From Sphingobacteriales bacterium 44-61 (GTDB lineage: Bacteria > Bacteroidota > Bacteroidia > Chitinophagales > Chitinophagaceae): DNA of 64,000 bases. Shown piece after piece: positions 34,272 to 41,834 of the stretch. Both the position numbers and the translations under genes were made by a program. The notes under the pieces were generated by a model that saw only the letters and a program-made list of their open reading frames with translations, had not been told where the DNA came from and searched no databases. The stretch lies in contig MKTW01000002.1 of the NCBI GenBank assembly GCA_001898405.1, forward strand, positions 249,719 to 313,718. The letters are read 5' to 3'. Position 1 is the first letter of the stretch; each line of letters starts with the position of its first letter.

Positions 34272-34322
34272 TTACAAACGGGAGGGTTAGTCTATGTGGG
34301 GTATCCCATTTTTTTTAACAAG

Positions 34323-34330
34323 CAAAAATA
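34323..34330 (-). promoter_or_regulatory. -7 box TATTTTTG of the arginine decarboxylase gene
   Basis: Perfect TAnnTTTG match 52 bases before the ATG. No -33 TTG found. Confidence 0.45.
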
Positions 34331-34345
34331 TATTTTTCTGAAATA

Positions 34346-34385
34346 AAAAAGACCATCCCGGTTTGGCAGGACGGTCTTTTTTATT
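34346..34385 (-). terminator. Terminator after rplT
   Basis: AAAAAGACC and GGTCTTTTT pair (34346-34354 with 34373-34381), continued inward by CC/GG pairs; A and T runs on either side allow function in both directions. It ends the rpmI-rplT transcript. Confidence 0.8.
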
Positions 34386-34407
34386 TTATGTTTTTGTAAA
34401 GCTTTCG

Positions 34408-34450
34408 CCGGGTTTCGATCCGGGTCTGGTCCCGTATCAAGGTCCGGGAT
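34408..34450. repeat. Short palindrome also found in rnpB
   Basis: Contains GCCGG...CCGG and CCCGTATCAAGGTCCGGGAT (34431-34450). The latter matches 18 of 19 bases of CCCGGATCAAGGTCCGGGA in the RNase P RNA gene (3567-3585). It lies between the rplT stop codon and its terminator. Confidence 0.5.
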
Positions 34451-34454
34451 AAAC

Positions 34455-34799
34455 TTATTTAACGGAATCAACCAGGTTTTTGAAAGTTTCAGGGTTGTTC
34501 ATGGCGAGGTCAGCCAGTACTTTACGATCCAGCTCGATACCTTTTTTCTGGAGTTTGTTGATGAACTCAGAGTAGGTCATACCTTCAGCACGTACAGCAG
34601 CGTTGATACGGGCGATCCACAAAGTGCGGTATTCCCTTTTCTTCAGCTTACGACCTACGAACATGTAGGTCATACCTTTTTCTACAACGTTTTTAGCTAC
34701 TGTTAAAACGTTTTTACGTTTGCCATAGTAACCTTTGGCTTGTTTTAATATCTTTTTTCTGCGGGCCTTGGAGGCAACAGCATTTTTTGAACGAGGCAT
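34455..34799 (-). CDS. rplT: 50S ribosomal protein L20
   Basis: 114 residues, [30 protein letters not shown] with the conserved basic N-terminus and [18 protein letters not shown] core. Binds 23S rRNA early in 50S assembly; in other bacteria it represses its own operon by binding the leader. Follows rpmI by 48 bases. Confidence 0.97.
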   Translation of the reverse strand: MPRSKNAVASKARRKKILKQAKGYYGKRKNVLTVAKNVVEKGMTYMFVGRKLKKREYRTLWIARINAAVRAEGMTYSEFINKLQKKGIELDRKVLADLAMNNPETFKNLVDSVK

Positions 34800-34847
34800 A
34801 TCTAATTAGTTTAAGAGTTTTAAGATTAAATCTGAACAGCCATAGGC

Positions 34848-35045
34848 TTATTTCAGACGCAAAAGGCGTTTTACAAAATCCATATTTGGTTTTGCTACCA
34901 GACCATCGATCCGCATGTTACGCTTACGCTTTTTTGATTTTTTCGTCAGGATGTGACGCTTGAAACTCTTTTGGTGAGTGATCTTTCCTGTACCGGTTAC
35001 TTTAAAACGTTTTTTGGCACTGGAATTCGTTTTTACTTTAGGCAT
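34848..35045 (-). CDS. rpmI: 50S ribosomal protein L35
   Basis: 65-residue basic protein, [20 protein letters not shown] with [15 protein letters not shown]; normal length. Usually transcribed with infC, but here a peptidase gene and a palindromic repeat separate it from infC, so it must have its own promoter; no clear TAnnTTTG box was found upstream. Confidence 0.97.
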   Translation of the reverse strand: MPKVKTNSSAKKRFKVTGTGKITHQKSFKRHILTKKSKKRKRNMRIDGLVAKPNMDFVKRLLRLK

Positions 35046-35072
35046 TTTACCCAGTATTAAAATTATACCCTT

Positions 35073-35135
35073 GAGGCGTTCCCCACCGGGGGATGCTTGT
35101 GGAGCCTCTTCAGGAAATGTTTGTCCTCAGACAAA
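35073..35135 (-). promoter_or_regulatory. Structured leader of rpmI-rplT
   Basis: Two hairpins just ahead of rpmI: GAGGC/GCCTC (35073-35077 with 35104-35108) closing an inner CCCC/GGGG pair, and TTTGTC/GACAAA (35120-35125 with 35130-35135) with a CTCA loop. With the palindrome at 35200-35365 they fill most of the 347-base gap between rpmI and the peptidase gene. A likely place for L20 autoregulation, by analogy only. Confidence 0.4.
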
Positions 35136-35199
35136 GCTCTGCTTCAAAAAGAACTTTATTTTTCGGGGGGCGAAGGTAGGTCGTTTTAGTGGAAAAACC

Positions 35200-35365
35200 A
35201 AGTTTGCCAGTCCGTTCCCGTTGTCACCCCGGCCCTGATTTAAGAAACCAACAGCAATAGTACACTAAGAGCCGGGGGCTCCCCAACGTTGAGGAGAACC
35301 CGGCTCTTATATTCTTTCAACTTGTATGCGTCCTGAACCTGGGCCGGGGTGACAGCGGAACGAAC
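35200..35365. repeat. Nested intergenic palindrome, copy 1
   Basis: Outer arms TGTCACCCCGGCCC (35223-35236) and GGGCCGGGGTGACA (35341-35354) enclose an imperfect 42-base inner palindrome (35267-35308) rich in GAGCCGGG/CCCGGCTC. By eye about 85% identical over ~130 bases, in the same orientation, to the copy at 44551-44730. It begins about 28 bases past the peptidase stop codon and may end that transcript. Confidence 0.8.
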
Positions 35366-35392
35366 TCCCGATTCCCTGGCTAAGGCTCCAGA

Positions 35393-37927
35393 TTAATCTT
35401 TGGGATTCAGTGTATTATCAATCCTTGAAGCAATATCCTGCAAGTGATATTTGCTCATCGGGTCGGCTGTAACGGCTGCAGCAGCTTTAACCTCTGTGCG
35501 GAGGGCAGCGAGATGGGCTCTTACAGCGCTTTTGATATCCGATTTGTCAGGGTTGGAAGCTGAACCAGCTCCGCCAAGGATGACCAGGATCACATCAGGG
35601 CCACTGCTGCGAGGCGATGCCAGCAGGTTGGTCAGTGCCGTCACATACGATTTCTGGAGGTTCCGGCGGTATACGTCAATTTTTGAACGGGTTGGCAGTT
35701 CGCTCCAAATCCCTTTTTTCATATCTCCCAGCAGGTCAAGAATGCCGTAGGCATTGGTTCCTTGTGCAGCTTCCCCTTCGATCAGCTTGCCCAGTGTGCG
35801 GTTGGAAAGGATGCCATTGATCACGTTATCCTGTAAACGGCTAATGGTGCTGGTGGCACTTGTACCAGTTTTGCCGAATATCTCCTGGTTGATCAGCCAG
35901 GTTGGTGTAGCGAATAACTGCTTGTTCAGGAACTCTACAGCCTCCCTTTGTTTGGCTTTGCTCACCACTTCATATACGGAACCACTTTGCTCTACTGTTT
36001 TGGGGGTTTCCATAATGCCACCAATGTATTTGGTAACATGGCCCATGTACATGGTAAACTGATCGGTAACCTCCCTGTACATTTTACCCAGGTTGGAATA
36101 GTCCTTATTGGGTTCTTTGGTCCATACTTCAAGGTTGGGGATGATACGCTGGAGGTTTTTGATACCATAGAAAGCGCCTTTCATTCCATCATCACCCACT
36201 TGCTCGCGCTGTGAACGCGGGTCGTCAGGGTTGGTTTCTGTTCCAAACCAAAGGCGGTTATTCTTCAGCCTGTCAATTACCCAGGTATTGAGATAAGGTT
36301 TTTCTGCATCGGCATCCTTGTATTGCGGGAAGAGCTTGTATCCCCATTCAATCGCCCATTTATCATAGTCGCCGATACGTGGGAAAAGACCGGCGCGGCC
36401 AATATTATCTTCTGGTTGTGCTACATAGTTAAAACGTGCATAGTCCATAATGGAAGGTGTATGTCCATTAGCTTCTACCCAGGCTTTATCACGCAGCTTC
36501 TCAACGGGCACTGTAGAGCTCGAACCATAGTTATGGCGAAGGCCAAGCGTATGCCCTACTTCATGCGATGATACAAAACGGATCAGCTGACCCATCAGTT
36601 CATCATCAAAAGTCATTTTGCGTGCGCCGGCATCCAGCGGTGAGCACTGAACAAAATACCAGTCATGGATCAGTTCCATTACATTGTGGTACCAGTTGAT
36701 ATGGCTTTCCATGATCTCACCACTGCGCGGGTCGCTGATGCTGGGGCCACTTGCATTGGCAATATCAGAGGGTTTATACACGATAGCTGAGTAGCGTGCA
36801 TCTTCAAGGCTCCACTCCGGATCTTCTTCTTTGGTAGGTGCTGTTTTAGCGAAGATGGCGTTTTTAAATCCTGCTTTTTCAAAAGCAACCTGCCAGTCGT
36901 TCACTCCCTGGATCAGATAAGGCACCCATTTTTTGGGTGTAGCCGGATCGATATAGAAAATGATCGGCTTCTTGGGTTCAACCAGTTCACCTCTTTTATA
37001 TTTTTCCCAATCGCCATCTTTGGGTTCCAGCTTCCAGCGTTTTACCACGCGAACGGCTTCCACCCCCTGTGGATTGGCATCGAAATCAGTGTACCCTACT
37101 GCAAAGAAGCCTACCCGCGGATCAAAGTTGCGGGCCTGCATCGGCACTTTAGGCAGCAATACAAAAGAACTGTTCAACTCCACTGTAAGGTTGCCGCCAG
37201 GAGCAGAAGGAGGACGCCCTGCAACAGGTGGAGCAGGCGAACGGGAATACGTTTTTACAGTTGATATTTCAATATTATTTGGAAAAGATTTTACTCCTGC
37301 TATATAAGACTTGTCTGACTGCTGCGATCCTATACGCATAGATGATTTAAGACTGCTACTGAAAAAGAGCACATCATTATCACCGCTGATATAATCGGTA
37401 ATATCGATCACTGTGCCGGCAGAATCTTTGGAGAATGCCTTCACATCAAAAGATGCAGCAATAGGCTGAACGTTTGAGTTGTTCACTGCAGTGAACATGG
37501 GAGAAGTAGAATCCTTTGTATACTCTGCAAAAGAAATATTGCGCAGGAATACTTTGTTGTTGGGACCTCTTTCGAAGCGGATCACACTCTGCCCGATCTG
37601 GTCACCTGCAAAACCAAAGAAACCATTACGCATGCCTGCAGCAGCTTTAGTGATACGGTTAACGACCAGTATATCGCGGTTCAGCATGGTATCTCCGATC
37701 TCGAAATAGTATTTATCCTCTACTTTGTGAACGGTGAAAAGGCCTGCATCAGAAACCGCTTTGCCAGTGATAACCTCTTTATAGGGCTTGGGACCGATGG
37801 AAGGTCTTCCCATTCCAGGTCCGGCTCCCGGCCCTCTTGTTGAGTCAGTTCTTGGCTGAGCCATGGCAGCGGAACAGGCACAAACGGCTACTGCTACCAG
37901 CCAGCGATGGTTAAAGAATTGGTGCAT
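35393..37927 (-). CDS. Secreted zinc metallopeptidase (DUF5117/DUF5118 type)
   Basis: 844 residues. Signal peptide cut after AMAQP; a Gly/Pro-rich start (GPGAGPGMGRP), then a DUF5118-like segment and DUF5117 region (about 80-330) and the metzincin-like zinc site H455-E-V-G-H459 followed by H465 (SSHEVGHTLGLRHNYG). All three ligands and the catalytic glutamate are present. A periplasmic or surface protease or peptidase of unknown substrate. It is inserted between infC and rpmI, genes that are usually adjacent, with a terminator upstream and a palindromic repeat at its 3' end. Confidence 0.88.
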   Translation of the reverse strand: MHQFFNHRWLVAVAVCACSAAMAQPRTDSTRGPGAGPGMGRPSIGPKPYKEVITGKAVSDAGLFTVHKVEDKYYFEIGDTMLNRDILVVNRITKAAAGMRNGFFGFAGDQIGQSVIRFERGPNNKVFLRNISFAEYTKDSTSPMFTAVNNSNVQPIAASFDVKAFSKDSAGTVIDITDYISGDNDVLFFSSSLKSSMRIGSQQSDKSYIAGVKSFPNNIEISTVKTYSRSPAPPVAGRPPSAPGGNLTVELNSSFVLLPKVPMQARNFDPRVGFFAVGYTDFDANPQGVEAVRVVKRWKLEPKDGDWEKYKRGELVEPKKPIIFYIDPATPKKWVPYLIQGVNDWQVAFEKAGFKNAIFAKTAPTKEEDPEWSLEDARYSAIVYKPSDIANASGPSISDPRSGEIMESHINWYHNVMELIHDWYFVQCSPLDAGARKMTFDDELMGQLIRFVSSHEVGHTLGLRHNYGSSSTVPVEKLRDKAWVEANGHTPSIMDYARFNYVAQPEDNIGRAGLFPRIGDYDKWAIEWGYKLFPQYKDADAEKPYLNTWVIDRLKNNRLWFGTETNPDDPRSQREQVGDDGMKGAFYGIKNLQRIIPNLEVWTKEPNKDYSNLGKMYREVTDQFTMYMGHVTKYIGGIMETPKTVEQSGSVYEVVSKAKQREAVEFLNKQLFATPTWLINQEIFGKTGTSATSTISRLQDNVINGILSNRTLGKLIEGEAAQGTNAYGILDLLGDMKKGIWSELPTRSKIDVYRRNLQKSYVTALTNLLASPRSSGPDVILVILGGAGSASNPDKSDIKSAVRAHLAALRTEVKAAAAVTADPMSKYHLQDIASRIDNTLNPKD

Positions 37928-38025
37928 ATTGCATTTTTGGTGATAAAAAAAAGTGGTCTAATATACGGAAAGCAATGGTTTAACATTGATTCCTTGCTTT
38001 TTTTATACAAGTGGCAGATGAAAAC

Positions 38026-38053
38026 AAAAAACCGTCATTCCTGACGGTTTTAT
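38026..38053 (-). terminator. Terminator after infC
   Basis: ACCGTCA (38031-38037) and TGACGGT (38042-38048) pair around TTCC, with A and T runs outside. Placed between infC and the peptidase gene, it separates their transcription. Confidence 0.8.
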
Positions 38054-38060
38054 AATTTGC

Positions 38061-38125
38061 GTTTATTCGCGCTTACTCAAAAACAAATTCCAATAATCAG
38101 AATCATTCGCACCATTCGCGCTCTT
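38061..38125. repeat. ATTCGYG word cluster at the infC 3' end
   Basis: TTTATTCGCGCTTACTC and CATTCGCACCATTCGCGCTC between the infC stop and its terminator. Same word family as at 15322, 29820 and 58744. Confidence 0.35.
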
Positions 38126-38756
38126 ACTTTTTCTTGCCTTTTGGTGCAAACATCGCTAACATTCTCCTCCCCTCCATCTTCGGCATGCTTTCCAGCACGC
38201 CTACTTCTGCCAGCCTTTCAGCAAACTTGAGCAGGAGCAGTTGTCCTCTTTCCTGGAATTGTATCGCACGGCCTTTGAACTGTACATAAGCTTTTACTTT
38301 ATTGCCTTCTTTCAGAAAACTTTCTGCATGCTTGGCTTTAAAGTCAAAGTCGTGATCATCTGTATTGGGTGTAAAACGAATCTCTTTCACTTCGGAGACC
38401 TTGCTTTTCGCTTTCATCTCCTTTTCTTTCTTCTTCTTATCGTATAAGAACTTATTATAGTCAATGATCTTACAAACAGGAGGATCTACCTGTGGGGAAA
38501 TTTCCACGAGATCCAGTTGCTGGTCCTGCGCCATTCTCAGCGCATCCTGTGTACTGTAAATGCCCACTTCTACATTATCTCCTACCAATCGCACCTGGGG
38601 CACCCTGATGAACTGGTTAATGCGATGTTCTGCTTCTTTACGCGGAATAAACTTGTTTCTGAAACCGCCTTTGTTAAATCCGCCACCGCCTGGTCTGAAA
38701 CCTCCGCCTCCGGGAGGCCTGTTAAATCCGCCTCCGGGTTTTTGTGGTACTGCCAT
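38124..38756 (-). CDS. infC: Translation initiation factor IF-3
   Basis: 210 residues. Both IF-3 domains are intact: N-domain with EHRINQFIRVPQVRLVGDN and QDALRMAQDQQLDLVEISP, linker, and C-domain with VKEIRFTPNTDDHDFDFK and KVKAYVQFKGRAIQFQERG. It keeps 30S subunits free and checks the initiator tRNA. The first 33 or so residues are an added Gly/Phe/Arg/Pro-rich tail with GGGF repeats, absent from E. coli IF-3. Start is ATG, not the rare AUU used for autoregulation in E. coli. Confidence 0.96.
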   Translation of the reverse strand: MAVPQKPGGGFNRPPGGGGFRPGGGGFNKGGFRNKFIPRKEAEHRINQFIRVPQVRLVGDNVEVGIYSTQDALRMAQDQQLDLVEISPQVDPPVCKIIDYNKFLYDKKKKEKEMKAKSKVSEVKEIRFTPNTDDHDFDFKAKHAESFLKEGNKVKAYVQFKGRAIQFQERGQLLLLKFAERLAEVGVLESMPKMEGRRMLAMFAPKGKKK

Positions 38757-38802
38757 TTAATCCTTTTAAATAAAACCCCTCCCTGATGGGGCATTGATTT
38801 TT

Positions 38803-38912
38803 TTAATTTTAAAATTAAACCTCCGGTTGTTCAGGGGATTGAATGCTTTTTTCATTCAACCAAAATATCTACCGGAAATTTTGTTAAGCTTCATTCGGGT
38901 TTGAAGCCCGTT
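38803..38912 (-). promoter_or_regulatory. Structured leader between thrS and infC
   Basis: Several hairpins: an AT palindrome (TTAATTTT/AAAATTAA, 38803-38818), TTGAATG/CATTCAA (38839-38845 with 38853-38859), and CGGG/CCCG (38896-38910). They could control read-through from thrS or infC translation. Function not shown. Confidence 0.35.
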
Positions 38913-38921
38913 AAATATACA

Positions 38922-40853
38922 TTATTCCCTCCGTTCTTCAATCTCGGCCACAGCTTCCTTCAAAAATTCAGCCACAGTTTTTGATCCCAGATCGCCCTTG
39001 CCCTGCCTTCTTACAGATACTGATTCCTCGTTCATCTCCTTTTCTCCCACTACCAGCATATAAGGCACTTTCAGCAACTCTGTGTCCCTGATCTTTTTAC
39101 CGATCTTTTCCTGGCGGTCGTCCACTTCTGCGCGAATATCTGCCTTTTTCAGTTTTTGTGCCACTGATTTGGCATAGTCCAGGAATTTATCGCTGATAGG
39201 CAGCACTTTCACCTGTACCGGCGACAGCCAAAGCGGGAATTTACCCGCATAATGTTCCAGCAGGAAGCCAATGAACCGCTCATGTGTACCCAGGGGTGCA
39301 CGGTGAATGATCAGGGGTATTTCTGTCTGGTTGTCCGGGGTGGTGTATTCCAGTTTAAAACTGCGTCCCTGGGAAAAATCAACCTGGTTGGTAGCCAGGG
39401 TGAATTCACGACCGATCACGCTGAAGATCTGCACATCGATCTTTGGTCCGTAAAATGCTGCTTCATCCTGCACTTCCACATAAGGAATTTTGGATTCGAT
39501 CAACACCTGGCGCACCATTTCTTCTGTTTCTTTCCAAAGCTCCGGCTCATTCACATACTTCTTGCCCAGTTTATCCGGCGAATGAAGGCTCAGCCTCATC
39601 ACGTATTTATCTATACCGAATATTTTGAAATATTTCTGGTACATATCATTCACAGCCCTGAACTCGTCTGCAAACTGTGCTTTGGTGCAATAAATATGCG
39701 CATCGTTCATATGCAGGCAGCGCACCCTCATCAAACCAAATAATTCACCGCTTTGCTCGTAACGGTACACGGTGCCATATTCTGCAATGCGATAAGGAAG
39801 ATCGCGATAGCTCTTTGGCTCTGCTGCATATATTTTATGGTGATGCGGGCAGTTCATGGATTTCAGGTAATATTTCTCACCATCGAGTTCCATGGGTGGA
39901 TACATGCTATCTGCATAGTAAGGCAGGTGACCGCTGGTCAGGTACATGCTTTCTTTGGCAATATGCGGGGTCACTACCCTTTTATAACCAGCTTCGGACT
40001 CGGTTTCCTTGGCCAGTTTTTCCAGTTCCTCAATAATAACGGTACCATTCGGCATCCACATGATCAGGCCCTGACCCACATCATCATCCATAGTGTAGAT
40101 GCTCAGCTCTTTGCCCAGTTTGCGGTGATCCCTTTTCTTCGCTTCTTCCAGCATCTGCAGGTATTCGTCCAGTTCCTTTTGAGAAGGAAAAGTGACGCCA
40201 TAGATGCGGGTCAGCATTTTATTCTTCTCATCGCCTTTCCAGTAAGCACCGGCAATATTGGTGAGCTTGATGGCTTTGATCAAACCTGTGCTGGGAATAT
40301 GGGGACCACGGCAGAGATCTGTAAAATCTCCCTGTGTATAGAAAGTGATCTCTCCGTCATTCAGGTTCTGCAACAGGTCCAGTTTGTATTCATCCCCTTT
40401 ATCGGTGAAATATTTTACCGCTTCTGCCTTGGGAACTTCTTTGCGGATATAAGCATTGTTCTTTTTAGCCAGCTCATTCATTTTTTTCTCGAGCTGTGCC
40501 AGGTCCTCTTCCGTGATCTTCCGGTCGCCCAGGTCCATATCATAATAGAACCCGTTCTCTACAGGAGGCCCTACCCAGAATTTCACACCGGGAAACAGGC
40601 TTTCCACGGCCTCTGCCATAAGGTGGGCAGAAGAGTGCCAGAAAGTGTTCTTACCATCCTTATCGGTCCAGGTGAGCAATTTTACAGCCGCATCTTTCTG
40701 TATCGGTCGCGTGATATCCCATGTCTGTCCATCCACGCTGGCGGCAATTACTTTCCGCGCCAGACCTTCAGAAATTGATTTCGCTATATCCAGTGAAGTA
40801 GTGCCTTTCTCGTATTGCCTCACGGACCCGTCCGGTAATGTGATATTGATCAT
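38922..40853 (-). CDS. thrS: Threonyl-tRNA synthetase
   Basis: 643 residues with all domains: TGS (1-62), editing/SAD domain with H73-x-x-x-H77 (FWHSSAHLMAEA), class II catalytic core with KSMNCPHHHKIY (zinc ligands), RVRCLHMNDAHIY and APLGTHERFIGFLLEHYAG, and the anticodon domain ending in VAEIEERRE. Charges tRNA-Thr and edits serine. First gene of the thrS-infC cluster. Confidence 0.97.
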   Translation of the reverse strand: MINITLPDGSVRQYEKGTTSLDIAKSISEGLARKVIAASVDGQTWDITRPIQKDAAVKLLTWTDKDGKNTFWHSSAHLMAEAVESLFPGVKFWVGPPVENGFYYDMDLGDRKITEEDLAQLEKKMNELAKKNNAYIRKEVPKAEAVKYFTDKGDEYKLDLLQNLNDGEITFYTQGDFTDLCRGPHIPSTGLIKAIKLTNIAGAYWKGDEKNKMLTRIYGVTFPSQKELDEYLQMLEEAKKRDHRKLGKELSIYTMDDDVGQGLIMWMPNGTVIIEELEKLAKETESEAGYKRVVTPHIAKESMYLTSGHLPYYADSMYPPMELDGEKYYLKSMNCPHHHKIYAAEPKSYRDLPYRIAEYGTVYRYEQSGELFGLMRVRCLHMNDAHIYCTKAQFADEFRAVNDMYQKYFKIFGIDKYVMRLSLHSPDKLGKKYVNEPELWKETEEMVRQVLIESKIPYVEVQDEAAFYGPKIDVQIFSVIGREFTLATNQVDFSQGRSFKLEYTTPDNQTEIPLIIHRAPLGTHERFIGFLLEHYAGKFPLWLSPVQVKVLPISDKFLDYAKSVAQKLKKADIRAEVDDRQEKIGKKIRDTELLKVPYMLVVGEKEMNEESVSVRRQGKGDLGSKTVAEFLKEAVAEIEERRE

Positions 40854-40879
40854 CTAGCTTGTTACTGTTTTTAGGATGG

Positions 40880-40887
40880 CAAAATTA
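40880..40887 (-). promoter_or_regulatory. -7 box TAATTTTG of thrS
   Basis: Perfect TAnnTTTG box 26 bases before the thrS ATG. No -33 TTG. Confidence 0.45.
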
Positions 40888-40945
40888 GCGAAAATAGTGG
40901 TTCGTTCTGTGGATGGGGGGCTGATGTTTGAATGGCCCTTGAGTG

Positions 40946-40981
40946 TTGTTCGTTGACCGTTGACTGATGGCCAACGAACAA
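40946..40981. terminator. Hairpin between thrS and the DUF5995-like gene
   Basis: TTGTTCGTTG (40946-40955) pairs with CAACGAACAA (40972-40981), 10 perfect bases. It follows the minus-strand gene at 40996, but a T run is lacking on that strand. Confidence 0.45.
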
Positions 40982-40995
40982 TGAACAACGCCCCT

Positions 40996-41718
40996 TCACC
41001 TGAAATGCCGTGTTATCTCCCGGTTCAGCCGGTTCATTTTACCATCAAGCCTTTTTAATTTCTTTTGAAAACGGGATGGATCACTGTAATACCAGGTTGC
41101 CAGCCTCAACTGTCTTTTCAGCCAGCGGCGAAGCAATATTTTCCCGTACCATTTGTCGAGGCCCAGACTGACAGTGTGCAGCAGCTTTAATGACCTGTTC
41201 CGGGAAAATGCTTCCCGGTAAACTTCTTCATAAATATCCAGCAGGCCGCAATAGTAAGAGTTGTAAGTTGGCGCAAGCGTTTTTATTTCTTCCAGTGAAA
41301 AAGAAGAGACCAATGCCCTCCAGATATCACCGTTGAGATGCGCATTCACACCCAACAGCAGATGACGTAATGGTGAAGCACTCGTATCTGCATAATAAGC
41401 CTGCCAGGAAGCAGGTATGGCCAATCTGTTTGCAAATGCTTCCGCAGAAGAAATAAAATAGTTGACAAATTGCTTTTCCATCTGCCGGATATTCTTTCTT
41501 GCAGTATCATCCGCATTGGCAAAGAACCGGACCGCATTCTCCATGGCATCAAAATAAACAGTTGCAAAATAGGAGGAAACAGAAGATGCTTTGCTTATCG
41601 AATCGAGCTTATACAATAGCTTTATTTCATCAGCGCTGACCTGGGTTTGGGCATGCCCATTGAAGGGAATTGTTACTGAGCTGATAAAAAGGAAATAAAC
41701 AATGAATTTGTGTTGCAT
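40996..41718 (-). CDS. Secreted helical protein, probably DUF5995 family
   Basis: 240 residues. Signal peptide ends near GHAQTQ. The mature part is helical with LLLGVNAHLNGDIWRAL, which resembles the conserved GxNAHINxDL segment of DUF5995, and a basic C-terminus (KLKRLDGKMNRLNREITRHFR). Function unknown; a phospholipase C/P1 nuclease-like fold has been suggested for related helical proteins, but metal ligands are not evident here. Own promoter box upstream. Confidence 0.55.
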   Translation of the reverse strand: MQHKFIVYFLFISSVTIPFNGHAQTQVSADEIKLLYKLDSISKASSVSSYFATVYFDAMENAVRFFANADDTARKNIRQMEKQFVNYFISSAEAFANRLAIPASWQAYYADTSASPLRHLLLGVNAHLNGDIWRALVSSFSLEEIKTLAPTYNSYYCGLLDIYEEVYREAFSRNRSLKLLHTVSLGLDKWYGKILLRRWLKRQLRLATWYYSDPSRFQKKLKRLDGKMNRLNREITRHFR

Positions 41719-41765
41719 CTGTTTCCTGATCGGCGATCCCTGGCAAGAGGATGCCTGCAGATATT

Positions 41766-41773
41766 CAAAATTA
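41766..41773 (-). promoter_or_regulatory. -7 box TAATTTTG for the DUF5995-like gene
   Basis: Perfect TAnnTTTG box 47 bases before the ATG, in the divergent gap. Confidence 0.4.
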
Positions 41774-41820
41774 ACAAACTATTGCTCCGGGTGAACCGGT
41801 CATGTTACGAACATATTCGT

Positions 41821-41828
41821 TAGTTTTG
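41821..41828 (+). promoter_or_regulatory. -7 box TAGTTTTG right before the 41835 ATG
   Basis: Matches TAnnTTTG and ends 6 bases before the ATG at 41835. An in-frame ATG at 41802 lies ahead of the box, so the later start is preferred. Confidence 0.4.
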
Positions 41829-41834
41829 ACGCTT

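Noticed and set aside
34411-34450. tRNA-like TTTCGATCC loop
   Set aside because: The neighbouring stem does not pair as a T arm and no acceptor or anticodon arm can be drawn; it belongs to a palindromic repeat after rplT.
39753-40778. 341-codon open frame on the plus strand
   Set aside because: It is antisense to the catalytic part of thrS, whose product is unmistakable. The translation has no recognisable domain; long antisense frames are common opposite GC-biased genes.
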